A stretch of 64,000 nucleotides of DNA from the NCBI GenBank assembly GCA_947476275.1, contig CANJPQ010000012.1, positions 1 through 64,000 of the forward strand, given 5' to 3'. Positions 47,370 to 56,497 of this stretch are shown here, piece by piece. The translations under genes and the position numbers were made by a program. Source of the stretch: Fidelibacterota bacterium. GTDB lineage: Bacteria > Pseudomonadota > Alphaproteobacteria > Rhodospirillales > Rhodospirillaceae. The notes under the pieces were generated by a model. It did no database searches and was not told where the DNA came from. It saw nothing but the letters and a program-made list of their open reading frames with translations. How positions within the stretch are numbered: position 1 is the stretch's first letter; every line of letters begins with the position of its first letter.

Positions 47370-48389
47370 ATGTCGTCGATTGGAAAAGCCCTGGCGGGCC
47401 TGCTGGTGATTGCCCTGGTCGCGGCCGGCTTCGGCTATTGGCGGATCACCGGAACCAGTAAGAAGCTCACCCTGCAGCAACTCGAAGAGGTCTACAAGCT
47501 GCCGAACTCCCAATTCACGGAGATCGACGGCATCCGAGTCCACTATGCCGAGGACGGCGCGAAGGATCTGCCCGCGCTGGTCTTGATCCATGCGTCCTAC
47601 ATGAACCTGCGCACCTGGGATCAACTCGTGAAGGATCTCAGCCCCAAGTTCCACATCGTGCGCCTCGACCTCCTGACCGCCGGCCTGACCGGGCCCGATC
47701 CGAAAAACGACTATTCCACCGAACGCCACCTGATGATGGTCGACGAACTGACGCGTCGCCTCGGTCTCGAGAAGTTCAGCCTGCTCGGGACGTCGTCCGG
47801 CGCCACGGTTGCCTTCCGCTATGCCGCCGAGCATCCGGACCGGGTGACGCGGTTGGTGCTGATCAATTCGGCCGGCCTGCCGCGCACGGCGCAGACCGAT
47901 CCCAATCGCGCGAAGGGCGACGCCCTGAACCGGTGGATCGAATCCCACCACAAGTCCCACGCCTATTGGCACGACAACCTCTACGCCAACTTCGGCTCTA
48001 TTCCGCCGACCGACGAATTGGTGAAGATGGTCTACGACATGAACCGGCGTGTCGGGCTGGAGCGAGAAGCCCTGATCTATTTGCGCAACTACCACAACGG
48101 CGGACCGCAGGCCGCGCTGGAGAAGATCACCGCGCCAACGCTGATCCTGTGGGGATTGAAGAATCCGACGGTCGTGCACCTGGAGGCGGACGTCTTTCAA
48201 CTCTGGCTGAAGAATGCCCCGACCCGGGTGATCAAATATCCCGACGTCTCGCACTACATGTATCTGGAGATTCCCAACAAGATAAATGCGGATATCGCCG
48301 CGTTCGTCGGGGGCGAGATGGACGGTGAGTTGCGGTATCTCCGCCGCGAACCCTATGTCGCCACTATGACGGAGACCAAAGCACGATGA
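47370..48389 (+). CDS. Membrane-anchored or exported alpha/beta hydrolase
   Basis: A 339-residue protein from ATG 47370, which has GAGGGGGA upstream. An N-terminal hydrophobic stretch (IGKALAGLLVIALVAAGFGYW) exports or anchors it. The hydrolase core shows VHYAEDGAKDLPALVLIH, nucleophile motif LLGTSSGATVAFRYA (Ser in GTSSG) and the His in PDVSHYMYLEIP. At the usual acid position the sequence is WGLKNPTV where WGxxDP is normal, so Asp appears replaced by Asn. The stop overlaps the MFS start by 4 bases, so the two act together. Substrate unknown. Confidence 0.88.
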   Translation: MSSIGKALAGLLVIALVAAGFGYWRITGTSKKLTLQQLEEVYKLPNSQFTEIDGIRVHYAEDGAKDLPALVLIHASYMNLRTWDQLVKDLSPKFHIVRLDLLTAGLTGPDPKNDYSTERHLMMVDELTRRLGLEKFSLLGTSSGATVAFRYAAEHPDRVTRLVLINSAGLPRTAQTDPNRAKGDALNRWIESHHKSHAYWHDNLYANFGSIPPTDELVKMVYDMNRRVGLEREALIYLRNYHNGGPQAALEKITAPTLILWGLKNPTVVHLEADVFQLWLKNAPTRVIKYPDVSHYMYLEIPNKINADIAAFVGGEMDGELRYLRREPYVATMTETKAR

Positions 48390-49606
48390 GCGCAGGCTCG
48401 CGCCGTGCAGCCTTTGCCTTCATCTTCATCACCGTCTTCCTGGACATGCTGGCGATGGGGATTGCCGCACCGGTTTTGCCCAAGCTGATCACCGGCTTCC
48501 AGGGCAACAACTACGGTAGCGCCGCTCATATCCTCGGCTACTTCGGGTTTACCTGGGCGCTGATGCAGTTCGTGTTTTCGCCGATCATGGGCGCCCTCTC
48601 GGATCGCTTCGGACGGAAGCCCGTGGCGGTGTTGTCCAACATCGGGTTGGGGCTCGACTACATCGTGCTGGCACTAGCCCCATCGGTAGGGTGGCTGTTC
48701 CTGGGGCGCGTCATCAATGGCATCACCTCGGCAACGTTTTCGACCGCCAGCGCCTACATCGCCGACGTCACACCGCCGGAAGGACGGGCGGCCAAGTTCG
48801 GCATGCTGGGCGCCGCGTTCGGCCTCGGCTTCGTGATCGGCCCGGCGCTCGGAGGATTCCTCGGCGAAATCGATCTGCGGCTGCCGTTCTGGTTTGCCAG
48901 CGGGTGTGGCCTGCTCAACGGTCTCTATGGTTTCTTCGTGCTGCCGGAATCACTCCCGCCGGAGAAGCGTGCGAAGTTTACGTGGCGCACGTCGCATCCC
49001 TTCGGCGCGCTCAGGATGCTACAGGCCTACCCGGTCGTATTCGGCCTCGCCATCGCCGTCCTCCTGCAACGCATCGCACACGACACCCTGACCACACTGC
49101 TCGTGCTCTACACGGACTATCGCTATGGCTGGACGCCCGCGATGGTCGGCGCCTTGCTCGCCGGCGTCGGCGTTGGCTCCATGCTGGTGGCGGGATTGCT
49201 TACCGGCCCGATCGTGAAGCGTTTCGGCGAATGGCGCACGCTTACCTTCGGCATGATCGCCGGTGCGATCGGCTTCACGATCTACGGCCTCGCACCGACC
49301 GGGACGCTGTTCCTGATCGGACTGCCGCTGCTCTCCCTGTGGGGCCTGGCCGGCCCGGCGATGCAATCGCTGATGACAGCGCGCGTAGGACCGACCGAGC
49401 AAGGCCGCCTGCAAGGCTCCCTCAGCAGCGTGACCAGCCTTGCCGGCATGGTTTCGCCGCTGTTCGCGACGCAATCCTTCGCGTTGGCGATTGGGCCACT
49501 GAAAAGCCTGAATTTACCGGGGCTGTCGTATTTGCTCGCGGCGGGGCTGGTCGTCAGCGCCCTGCTTTTTGCGATGCGTACGCGCAACGCACCTGTGCCG
49601 ACTTAG
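48386..49606 (+). CDS. TetA-like MFS transporter
   Basis: A 406-residue, 12-helix facilitator of the tetracycline-exporter type. TVFLDMLAMGIAAPVLPKL in helix 1, PIMGALSDRFGRKPVAVLSN in loop 2-3 and AFGLGFVIGPALGGFLGEID in helix 5 are all typical. The substrate is probably not tetracycline; coupling with the hydrolase by an ATGA overlap suggests export or import of that enzyme's substrate or product. Its TAG stop interlocks with the TAA of the convergent gene. Confidence 0.92.
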   Translation: MSAGSRRAAFAFIFITVFLDMLAMGIAAPVLPKLITGFQGNNYGSAAHILGYFGFTWALMQFVFSPIMGALSDRFGRKPVAVLSNIGLGLDYIVLALAPSVGWLFLGRVINGITSATFSTASAYIADVTPPEGRAAKFGMLGAAFGLGFVIGPALGGFLGEIDLRLPFWFASGCGLLNGLYGFFVLPESLPPEKRAKFTWRTSHPFGALRMLQAYPVVFGLAIAVLLQRIAHDTLTTLLVLYTDYRYGWTPAMVGALLAGVGVGSMLVAGLLTGPIVKRFGEWRTLTFGMIAGAIGFTIYGLAPTGTLFLIGLPLLSLWGLAGPAMQSLMTARVGPTEQGRLQGSLSSVTSLAGMVSPLFATQSFALAIGPLKSLNLPGLSYLLAAGLVVSALLFAMRTRNAPVPT

Positions 49607-50766
49607 CGCCCCACGCCGCCGGAAAACTCGGCGACAAAATTCTCCACCCGCTCGGACGCTTTCTGCACGGGATCGTAGGTGAAGTAGTGCTGGAAGGCAG
49701 CCAACCGTGACGCCATATCCAGCGTCGGGACGGGACCGGTCGCGGCGCGATCAAGTATGGCGTTCATTTCGACTTCGCTTTGCACGAAGTGGATGTGCCG
49801 AGTCTGCACCGAATCCTCCGGCGAGATCGACAATGCCCTGGCGGGACGGTTGTCCAACGTCTCACCCCATGACGGCGCGAAGATCGGCACTGGCGCTAAA
49901 AGACATTCTAGCATCGCAAGAGAATCGAAACCCACTACGGCACGCGCGTTACCGATCAGCGACGGAAAGTTCATGCTGTCTTCGACAATTAGATCGAGCT
50001 TCCGTTCGGCGAGATGCTTCTTCAGGAAAGTTAGTTCGTCGCCGTGTTTTGCCTTCACCAGAAACGTTCGGCTCGGGTGACGCTTCGCGGCTTCGGCGAA
50101 TACTCGCAACATGTCGAGGAAGTGGTTTCCCGCTGAGTAACCCTTGTAGTAGGAAAGGAGAACAATCGGCCCGTCGTACTTCGGTTGCGTTTTGGTGTGC
50201 CAGATGTCAAGGCGCGGCCAACCCGTAGCACGCATTTTCGAAGGCGGATGAACCTTGACCTTGGTCCACATGTCGACCGCTATCTCACCCGGCACAGCAA
50301 CGCCCGCAACCTCCGGCACACGCTCCATTTCGCCCCAGTAATCGCCGAAGATGTTGTAGCGCTCCTCCGAGAGCTCATGCTCGCGCATTAGAACCAAGAA
50401 CGGTATGCCCAATTCCGTGCAGGCAAGACGCAGACTCTCGTCATGCCAGTAGTCGAAGTGAGAACTCATGACGGCGGCGATCTTCAAGCCAGCTAGACCC
50501 TGGAGTATTTCAATCCCAAGCGCCTTGGCCCTCACCCAAGCCGCGTCCACGTCTGCACCATGCTCGTTCACATAGCGGGACTGTTGACGCAGACGTTCCG
50601 GCAGCCATTTCGACTGCGTGAATGCAAGCTGTTTTTCGTCCAGAAGGGCCCAGTTATAGCGCGTGCCGTGTTGACGTAGCGCCTCGACGTCGCGTTCGAA
50701 CTGATAGCTCCGCAGGCACAACACCGTCTGGCGTGAAATGTCAAAATTGCCAAAGTCGATCTTCAT
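49603..50766 (-). CDS. Putative surface-carbohydrate / capsule-type transferase (GT-B-like)
   Basis: A 387-residue protein from MKIDFGNFDIS (ATG 50766); the longer frame is unsupported. The N-terminal half has LKIAAVMSSHFDYWHDESL, and the C-terminal half has TFLVKAKHGDELTFLKKHL followed by LIGNARAVVGFDSLAMLECL and PIFAPSWGE, the layout of CDP-glycerol- and Kps-type transferases. Similarity to the gene at 13208 is only in fold. It is flanked by unrelated housekeeping genes and looks by eye less GC-rich than they are, suggesting transfer. Exact reaction unknown. Confidence 0.68.
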   Translation of the reverse strand: MKIDFGNFDISRQTVLCLRSYQFERDVEALRQHGTRYNWALLDEKQLAFTQSKWLPERLRQQSRYVNEHGADVDAAWVRAKALGIEILQGLAGLKIAAVMSSHFDYWHDESLRLACTELGIPFLVLMREHELSEERYNIFGDYWGEMERVPEVAGVAVPGEIAVDMWTKVKVHPPSKMRATGWPRLDIWHTKTQPKYDGPIVLLSYYKGYSAGNHFLDMLRVFAEAAKRHPSRTFLVKAKHGDELTFLKKHLAERKLDLIVEDSMNFPSLIGNARAVVGFDSLAMLECLLAPVPIFAPSWGETLDNRPARALSISPEDSVQTRHIHFVQSEVEMNAILDRAATGPVPTLDMASRLAAFQHYFTYDPVQKASERVENFVAEFSGGVGR

Positions 50767-50851
50767 GCAGGGCACCCGCTGGTAAAGCCGCCAGACAGAT
50801 ATCGCACCGCACCGCGTTAGGCAATGTAACCTTACCGCCATAGATGGGCGG

Positions 50852-53017
50852 CTAGCCCCGCGCGCGCTCGACTGAGTTGATCGCCGGCGTCGCGCGCAGA
50901 GCGGCGATGATATTGGTGAGGTGCTTCACACTGCGCACCTCGATATCGACGGCGATCTCGAAAAAGTCGGACGAACGCTTGGTGAATTTCAGATTGGTGA
51001 TGTTGCCGTTGTTGTGCGCGATCACGGTCGCGAGCGTACCGAGCGTGCCCTGCTCGTTCGCCACCACCAGCTTGATCCGGCCGATATGGGATTCTTTGGC
51101 ATGGTCCGCGTCCCAGGCGAGATCGATCCAGCGATCGGGGGTGTCCGTGTACTCTTCCAGCCGCTCGCAATCGATGGTGTGAACCTCGACACCGTGCCCG
51201 TCGCTGGCGATGCCGACGATGCGGTCACCCGGTAGCGGATGGCAGCAGTCGCCAAGATGCAGCGCCATGCCCGTGGTCATGCCCCGGATCGGGATCGCCT
51301 CGGTCGCTTCGGTCGAATGCTTCAGCCGTGCCTGGTTGAGATTGATGACCTTGTCGTCGCTGTCGCTGCGCGCGCCGGGGTACACCGCGATCAGCACCTC
51401 GCGCCCGACCAGACGCCCCTCGCCCACCTTGGCGACCAGGTCATCGATGCTCTCGACGCTGAAACGGTTGATGATGCCGCCAAGACCCTTATCGGAGAGC
51501 TTGTAGCCTTCCTTGGCGAAGGTCTTATCCAGTATCTCCCGGCCGAGTTTGAGGTATTCGGCGCGCGCTTCGGTACGGATGCGGCGGCGGATGTGCGCCC
51601 TCGCCTTACCGGTCATGACGAAGCCTTCCCATTCCGGCGACGGCTTCTGTGCCGATGAAGTGACAATCTCCACCTGATCGCCGTTCTCAAGCGCGGTGCG
51701 CAGCGGCACGATGCGGCCATTCACTTTCGCGCCGACGCAGGTGTTGCCGACTTCCGTATGCACCGCATAGGCGAAGTCCACCGGACCCGCGCCCTTCGGC
51801 AGCGCAATGAGTTCTCCCTTCGGCGTGAAGCAGAACACCTGGTCGTGGAACATTTCGAGCTTGGTGTGCTCGAGGAACTCCTGCGGATTCTGCGCGTGCT
51901 CAAGGATGTCGAGAAGTTCGCGGAGCCAGGAATACTGCCGGCCTTCGGCCCAGCGCACCTGTCCCCCGCCGGAAAACAGGTCGACGGTTTTGTAGCGCCA
52001 GTGCGCCGCCACGCCCAGTTCCGCGACCTCGTGCATCTGGTGCGTGCGCACCTGGATCTCGATGCGGTGACGCTGCGGGCCGATGATGGTGGTGTGGATC
52101 GAGCGGTATCCGTTGCGCTTCGGCGTGGAGATGTAGTCCTTGAATCTGCCCGGCACCATTGGATAAGCCGAATGAATGATGCCAAGCACGCGATAGCAGT
52201 CCTCCAGCGAGTCCACCATGATGCGGAAGGCCATGATGTCCGCAAGCTGCTCGAAGCTCACGTCCTTGATCTGCATCTTGCGCCAGATGGAGTACGCGGT
52301 CTTCTCGCGGCCGGAGATGTAGCCGAGGATGCCGGCCTTGCGGATGGTCTGGTCGAGTTCGTCCATGATCTTCACGACTAGGTCGCCGCCGTGCAGTTCC
52401 AGGAACTTGAGGCGCGTGAGAATCGAGGTGCGCGCTTCCCCGTGCAACTCTGTGAACGCTAGGTCCTCAAGCTCGGTCTTGACCTCCTGCATGCCGATGC
52501 GCTCGGCGAGCGGCGCGTAGATCTCCATTGTCTCTGCGGCTATGGTGCGGCGCTTCGCCGGATCCTTGATAAAGTGCAAGGTCCGCATGTTGTGCAGACG
52601 GTCGGCGAGCTTCACCAGGAGGACGCGGATGTCTTCCGACATGGCGAGCACGAACTTGCGGAAGTTCTCGGCCTGCTTGGTCTCGGCACTCTGCAGTTGA
52701 ATCTTGGCGAGCTTGGTGACGCCGTCCACCAGCCGCGCGACCTCCTCGCCGAACAGTTTGCGTACGTCGTCGAGCGACGCATGCGTATCCTCGACGATGT
52801 CATGCAGCAGGGCGGTGACGATAGACGCCGTGTCGAGCTTGTAGCTGGTCAGGATGCCCGCCACCTCGATCGGATGGGAGAAGTACGGGTCGCCCGAGGC
52901 GCGCTTCTGGGAGCCATGCATCTTCATGGCGTAGACGTAGGCGCGGTTGAGCATGTCCTCGTCCGCATCCGGATCGTAGGACTTTACACGCTCGACCAAT
53001 TCGAACTGGCGCATCAT
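50852..53017 (-). CDS. Bifunctional (p)ppGpp synthetase/hydrolase (RSH)
   Basis: A 721-residue Rel/SpoT homologue, the single RSH of most Alphaproteobacteria. ATG 53017 has AAGGAG 8 bases upstream. Order: HD hydrolase (GSQKRASGDPYFSHPIEVAG, ALLHDIVEDTHAS, with intact HDxxED), synthetase (FKDYISTPKRNGYRSIHTTI, RIEIQVRTHQMHEVAE), TGS (VFCFTPKGELIALPKGAGPV), and a C-terminal ACT domain (ANEQGTLGTLATVIAHNNGN). Both catalytic domains look active. It sits just downstream of rpoZ as in E. coli and relatives, linking stringent response with RNA polymerase omega. Confidence 0.96.
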   Translation of the reverse strand: MMRQFELVERVKSYDPDADEDMLNRAYVYAMKMHGSQKRASGDPYFSHPIEVAGILTSYKLDTASIVTALLHDIVEDTHASLDDVRKLFGEEVARLVDGVTKLAKIQLQSAETKQAENFRKFVLAMSEDIRVLLVKLADRLHNMRTLHFIKDPAKRRTIAAETMEIYAPLAERIGMQEVKTELEDLAFTELHGEARTSILTRLKFLELHGGDLVVKIMDELDQTIRKAGILGYISGREKTAYSIWRKMQIKDVSFEQLADIMAFRIMVDSLEDCYRVLGIIHSAYPMVPGRFKDYISTPKRNGYRSIHTTIIGPQRHRIEIQVRTHQMHEVAELGVAAHWRYKTVDLFSGGGQVRWAEGRQYSWLRELLDILEHAQNPQEFLEHTKLEMFHDQVFCFTPKGELIALPKGAGPVDFAYAVHTEVGNTCVGAKVNGRIVPLRTALENGDQVEIVTSSAQKPSPEWEGFVMTGKARAHIRRRIRTEARAEYLKLGREILDKTFAKEGYKLSDKGLGGIINRFSVESIDDLVAKVGEGRLVGREVLIAVYPGARSDSDDKVINLNQARLKHSTEATEAIPIRGMTTGMALHLGDCCHPLPGDRIVGIASDGHGVEVHTIDCERLEEYTDTPDRWIDLAWDADHAKESHIGRIKLVVANEQGTLGTLATVIAHNNGNITNLKFTKRSSDFFEIAVDIEVRSVKHLTNIIAALRATPAINSVERARG

Positions 53018-53137
53018 GGGCGCGACTCCTTGCACAGGAGCCTAGCAGCCGCACACATGCGGCTGGAATCGATGAATACGCGCGGGCGCGGTTTCGATTT
53101 TCGCCTGTTGCAGCATCGCAACGGCGAATGGTGGGCT

Positions 53138-53569
53138 TTAGGCCTTATCGTCGGCGTCGGCGTCCTCGTAGGACACGGTCGGGTGCGCCGCGGTTGCAGC
53201 CGGGGCGGCTTCGTCCTCTTCCACGTCTTCGATGGCCATGCCGGCAGCAGCGGCCATCTGCTCGCTCATCTGACCGGCGATACCGGCAAACTCAGGATTG
53301 CTCGCCATGGCATCGAAGCCGTCTTCTTCCGGCTCGTCGACCTCCACGTGGCGCTGGAGGCTCTGCACCAGGGACGCATGTAGTTCGGTCGGCAGCACGC
53401 GCTCGTCGGCGATCTCGCGCAGCGCGACGACGGGGTTCTTGTCGTTGTCGCGGTCGACCTTCGGCTCGGCGCCGGCCGAGATTTCGCGGGACCGCTGGGA
53501 CGCGACCATCACCAGTTCGAACCGGTTGGGGACCTTCTCAACGCAATCTTCGACGGTGACGCGTGCCAT
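53138..53569 (-). CDS. rpoZ: RNA polymerase omega subunit
   Basis: A 143-residue omega subunit. [20 protein letters not shown] and [15 protein letters not shown] are the conserved N-terminal part; [14 protein letters not shown] follows. Residues about 75-143 are an acidic, Ala-rich tail longer than in E. coli (91 residues), as is common in Alphaproteobacteria. It aids beta-prime folding and binds ppGpp in some species. It lies upstream of the RSH gene by about 120 bases. Confidence 0.95.
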   Translation of the reverse strand: MARVTVEDCVEKVPNRFELVMVASQRSREISAGAEPKVDRDNDKNPVVALREIADERVLPTELHASLVQSLQRHVEVDEPEEDGFDAMASNPEFAGIAGQMSEQMAAAAGMAIEDVEEDEAAPAATAAHPTVSYEDADADDKA

Positions 53570-53699
53570 GGATGCTCTCGCCTCGTTGCTGGGCCGTACG
53601 CGCTAAACCCTGCCCGGTCAATGACTTAGCCGGGGGATAGATCGCGAGGAGGCCATTCGGATGGGCCTATGTACGCGTAACCGCCCGATATCTCAAGAC

Positions 53700-54185
53700 T
53701 TATGGCAGGCGGCGGATTTTCTGCCCCGGGGGCAGCCCGACCAGCATCTCGGCCGCCGAGAGGCCGGTCGCCGGATGACGCCACTCCGGGACCAGGTCGC
53801 ACAGCGGCATGAGCACGAATGCCCGCTCCTGGAGCCGCAGATGGGGGACGTTCAGCGTCCCGGTCTGGACGGTTTCCCCATAGGCCAGGAGATCGAGGTC
53901 GACGGTCCGGGCGGCATTGCGCGCACCCCGCACCCGCCCGAACTCGGCCTCAATCGCGTGGAGTTGGACCATGAGGGCAGCAGGCCCCAGGGTCGTTGCC
54001 ACCTCAGCCACCCCGTTCACATACCAGGGCTGGTCCGACGGCGGCTGGGGCTCGCTCTCGTACCAGGGCGAGACCTGAACCAATTCGATCCCTACCCGCG
54101 GTAAGGCCCGCAGGACGGCTTCAAGCGTTGCGCGAGGGGTTTCACCCCCGAGAGGGAGATTGGCCCCGAGGCCGACAAGAATCAT
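53700..54185 (-). CDS. folK: HPPK, folate pyrophosphokinase
   Basis: A 161-residue 2-amino-4-hydroxy-6-hydroxymethyldihydropteridine pyrophosphokinase. It begins MILVGLGANLPLGGETPRAT; the catalytic region has RNAARTVDLDLLAYG with the two Mg-binding Asp residues; RLQERAFVLMPLCDL follows. It makes the activated pterin for dihydropteroate synthesis. It lies 130 bases upstream of rpoZ and divergent from the NYN gene. Cytoplasmic; normal length. Confidence 0.95.
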   Translation of the reverse strand: MILVGLGANLPLGGETPRATLEAVLRALPRVGIELVQVSPWYESEPQPPSDQPWYVNGVAEVATTLGPAALMVQLHAIEAEFGRVRGARNAARTVDLDLLAYGETVQTGTLNVPHLRLQERAFVLMPLCDLVPEWRHPATGLSAAEMLVGLPPGQKIRRLP

Positions 54186-54279
54186 TGGCTGCCAGTAACT
54201 TGCGGCTCAAGCCGCCTCATGTGAAGCTTGCGCATTATCTTATAAATCATTGCTTGAATTGCTTTTGGGGGGATCAGAA

Positions 54280-54855
54280 GTGATTTTTTATCCACAGGAA
54301 CGGCTCGCCCTATTTATCGACGGCGCGAACCTCTACGGCACCGCCAAGGCGCTCAGTTTCGACATCGACTACAAGCGGCTGCTGAACCTCTTTGCCGCCA
54401 AAGGGCAACTGCTGCGCGCGTACTACTATACCGCTCTGGTGGAGGAGCAGGATTATTCACCGATCCGGCCCCTGGTAGATTGGCTCGACTATAACGGCTT
54501 CACCATGGTGACCAAGCCTGCCAAAGAGTTTACCGACTCAACCGGCCGCCGGCGTGTGAAGGGCAACATGGACATCGAACTCGCCGTCGACATGCTGGAG
54601 ATGGCCAGCCACGTGCAGCACGTGGTGCTGTTCTCCGGCGACGGGGACTTCCGCAAGCTTGTGGAGGCAACCCAGCGCAAGGGTGTGCGCGTGTCCGTCG
54701 TTTCCACCATCAAGACCCAGCCCGCCATGATCTCCGACGAGCTGCGCCGGGCGGCGGATAACTTCATCGACCTGACGGATCTCCAGCCGGCGATCGCCAG
54801 GGTGAACCACCACGGCGCCCAGGCTGCCCCCGCCCCCGCCGCGACCCCGGCCTGA
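54280..54855 (+). CDS. LabA-like NYN-domain protein
   Basis: A 191-residue protein. Start at GTG 54280 follows a GGGGGG run; an upstream TTG is possible. The NYN (PIN-like) nuclease fold shows the acidic site residues: LFIDGANLYG (about 9-18), GNMDIELAVDMLE (about 94-106) and LFSGDGDFRKLVEA (about 115-128). The LabA/DUF88 subgroup is predicted to cut RNA, with no proven substrate in most bacteria. The C-terminal 20 residues are Ala/Pro-rich. It begins a plus-strand set with the uracil-DNA glycosylase, OMT and aldolase. Confidence 0.9.
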   Translation: MIFYPQERLALFIDGANLYGTAKALSFDIDYKRLLNLFAAKGQLLRAYYYTALVEEQDYSPIRPLVDWLDYNGFTMVTKPAKEFTDSTGRRRVKGNMDIELAVDMLEMASHVQHVVLFSGDGDFRKLVEATQRKGVRVSVVSTIKTQPAMISDELRRAADNFIDLTDLQPAIARVNHHGAQAAPAPAATPA

Positions 54856-54857
54856 CA

Positions 54858-55502
54858 GTGGCCGCCAAAATTGACCCCCTCGCCGGGCCACCGCCGGACT
54901 GCGCCCTGTGCCCGCGCCTCGTCGCGTTCCGCGCCGAAAACCGCGCCGAGGAACCGACGTGGTTCAATGGCGCCGTGCCCGCGTTCGGACCGACGGACGC
55001 CAAGCTCCTGGTCGTCGGCCTCGCGCCCGGTCTTCAGGGTGCGAACCGCACGGGACGGCCGTTCACCGGCGACTATGCCGGCGCCCTTCTCTACCCCAGC
55101 CTGATCAAGTTCGGTTTCGCCAAGGGCGTCTATAAGGCCACCCCGGGCGATATCACGTTAAAGGACTGCCGCATCACGAATGCGGTCCGCTGCGTGCCGC
55201 CGCAGAATAAGCCGACACCGGAGGAACAGCGCACCTGCCGCAGCTTCCTGGCGGCGGAAGTGGCGGCCCTCCCGAAGGTGCGCGTGATGCTCGCCCTGGG
55301 ACGCATCGCCCATGACGCCGTGTGCGGCACTTTCGGCCTGAAGAAGTCCGCCACGCCCTTCGGCCATGGCGCCTTGCATAAGGTGCGCGAGGGCCTGATG
55401 CTGGCCGACAGCTACCACTGCTCCCGCTATAACGTGAACACTGGGGTGCTGACGGAAGCGATGTTCCATCAAGTGATCGAGAAAATCCGCGCCCTCTTAT
55501 GA
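54858..55502 (+). CDS. Uracil-DNA glycosylase family 5 (UdgB-like, Fe-S)
   Basis: A 214-residue glycosylase starting at GTG 54858, 2 bases after the NYN gene. Fe-S ligands are Cys15 and Cys18 (CALCPRL) with Cys112 and Cys127 as the likely second pair. Motif 1 is GLAPGLQGANRTGRPFTGDYAG-type (residues about 54-74), and the C-terminal motif is YHCSRYNVNTG, as in UdgB. The enzyme removes uracil and hypoxanthine from DNA, suiting a high-GC genome with cytosine deamination. It overlaps the OMT start by 4 bases. Confidence 0.88.
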   Translation: MAAKIDPLAGPPPDCALCPRLVAFRAENRAEEPTWFNGAVPAFGPTDAKLLVVGLAPGLQGANRTGRPFTGDYAGALLYPSLIKFGFAKGVYKATPGDITLKDCRITNAVRCVPPQNKPTPEEQRTCRSFLAAEVAALPKVRVMLALGRIAHDAVCGTFGLKKSATPFGHGALHKVREGLMLADSYHCSRYNVNTGVLTEAMFHQVIEKIRALL

Positions 55503-56497
55503 CCGACTCTCCCAGCGCCTTCCTCGGCATGCTCCGCACCCACCTGCTGCTGGTGCGGTGCATCGGCATGCTGGCGGAGCTCGGCATCGCCGATCGCGTT
55601 GCGACCGCGCCACAAACTCCGGACGCGCTCGCCACGGCCTGCGGCGTGGACGCGGACGCGCTGATGCGCATCCTGCGGCTACTGGCCGCTCACGGCGTGT
55701 TTCAAGCCGACGACACCGGCGCTTATCGCAATACGCCGATCTCCGAACTCCTGCGCGACGTCTCCGGCTCCCAGCGCGATACCCTGCGCACCTCTTGGCA
55801 AGACGTGATCTGGGACACCTATCGCCAATTGCCCGACGCCCTTCGCACGGGCGAGACCGCATTCGACAAGGCCTTCGGGCAATCGTTCTTCGAATACTTG
55901 TCCGCGCATCAGGAGATCGGCGCGCGGTTCGATTCGTCGATGGCGCTGATGTCGGCGCCGGAGAATGCCGCGCTGGCGACGACCTATCCCTTCCACGGGA
56001 CCGTCGTGGACGTCGGCGGCGGCCGCGGCGGTTTGATCTCGGCGATCCTCTCCGCCCACGCCGACGTGCGCGGCATCCTCTACGATCAGCCGCAGGTCCT
56101 GCAGGACGAAGCCAAGCTCCTGGTCGCGGCACAGCGCGACCGATGCGACCTCATGCCGGGGGACTTCTTCCTGTCGGTGCCGAACGACGGCGACATCTAT
56201 GTACTCAAACGCATCCTGCACGACTGGTCAGATAGGGAGGCGGTGCGCATCCTGCGCGCCTGCCGCGCGGCACTGAAGCCGACGGCGCGTATTCTCGTGA
56301 TGGACGCGGTCATCAAGCCCGGGAACGATCCCGACCCGAACAAGCTGCTGGACGTCGGCATCATGGCCCTCACCGAAGGTCGCGAGCGCACGGCGGCGGA
56401 TTTCGAACGGCTGTTCGCTGCGGCCGACCTGAAGATCGCCCGCGTCATCCCGCCGACACCGCCCTCGCCCATGTCGATTGTGGAGGGCGGGCTATGA
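55499..56497 (+). CDS. SAM-dependent O-methyltransferase (small-molecule type)
   Basis: A 332-residue methyltransferase with an N-terminal winged-helix dimerisation part (about 10-100) and a Rossmann catalytic domain. SAM motif I is VVDVGGGRGGLISAIL, followed by VLKRILHDWSDREAVRIL with the catalytic His of plant-type and polyketide OMTs, then RILVMDAVI. The acceptor is unknown; relatives methylate phenolic or polyketide hydroxyls. It overlaps its neighbours by 4 bases on each side (ATGA), so it is tightly co-translated with the glycosylase and the aldolase. Confidence 0.88.
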   Translation: MTDSPSAFLGMLRTHLLLVRCIGMLAELGIADRVATAPQTPDALATACGVDADALMRILRLLAAHGVFQADDTGAYRNTPISELLRDVSGSQRDTLRTSWQDVIWDTYRQLPDALRTGETAFDKAFGQSFFEYLSAHQEIGARFDSSMALMSAPENAALATTYPFHGTVVDVGGGRGGLISAILSAHADVRGILYDQPQVLQDEAKLLVAAQRDRCDLMPGDFFLSVPNDGDIYVLKRILHDWSDREAVRILRACRAALKPTARILVMDAVIKPGNDPDPNKLLDVGIMALTEGRERTAADFERLFAAADLKIARVIPPTPPSPMSIVEGGL

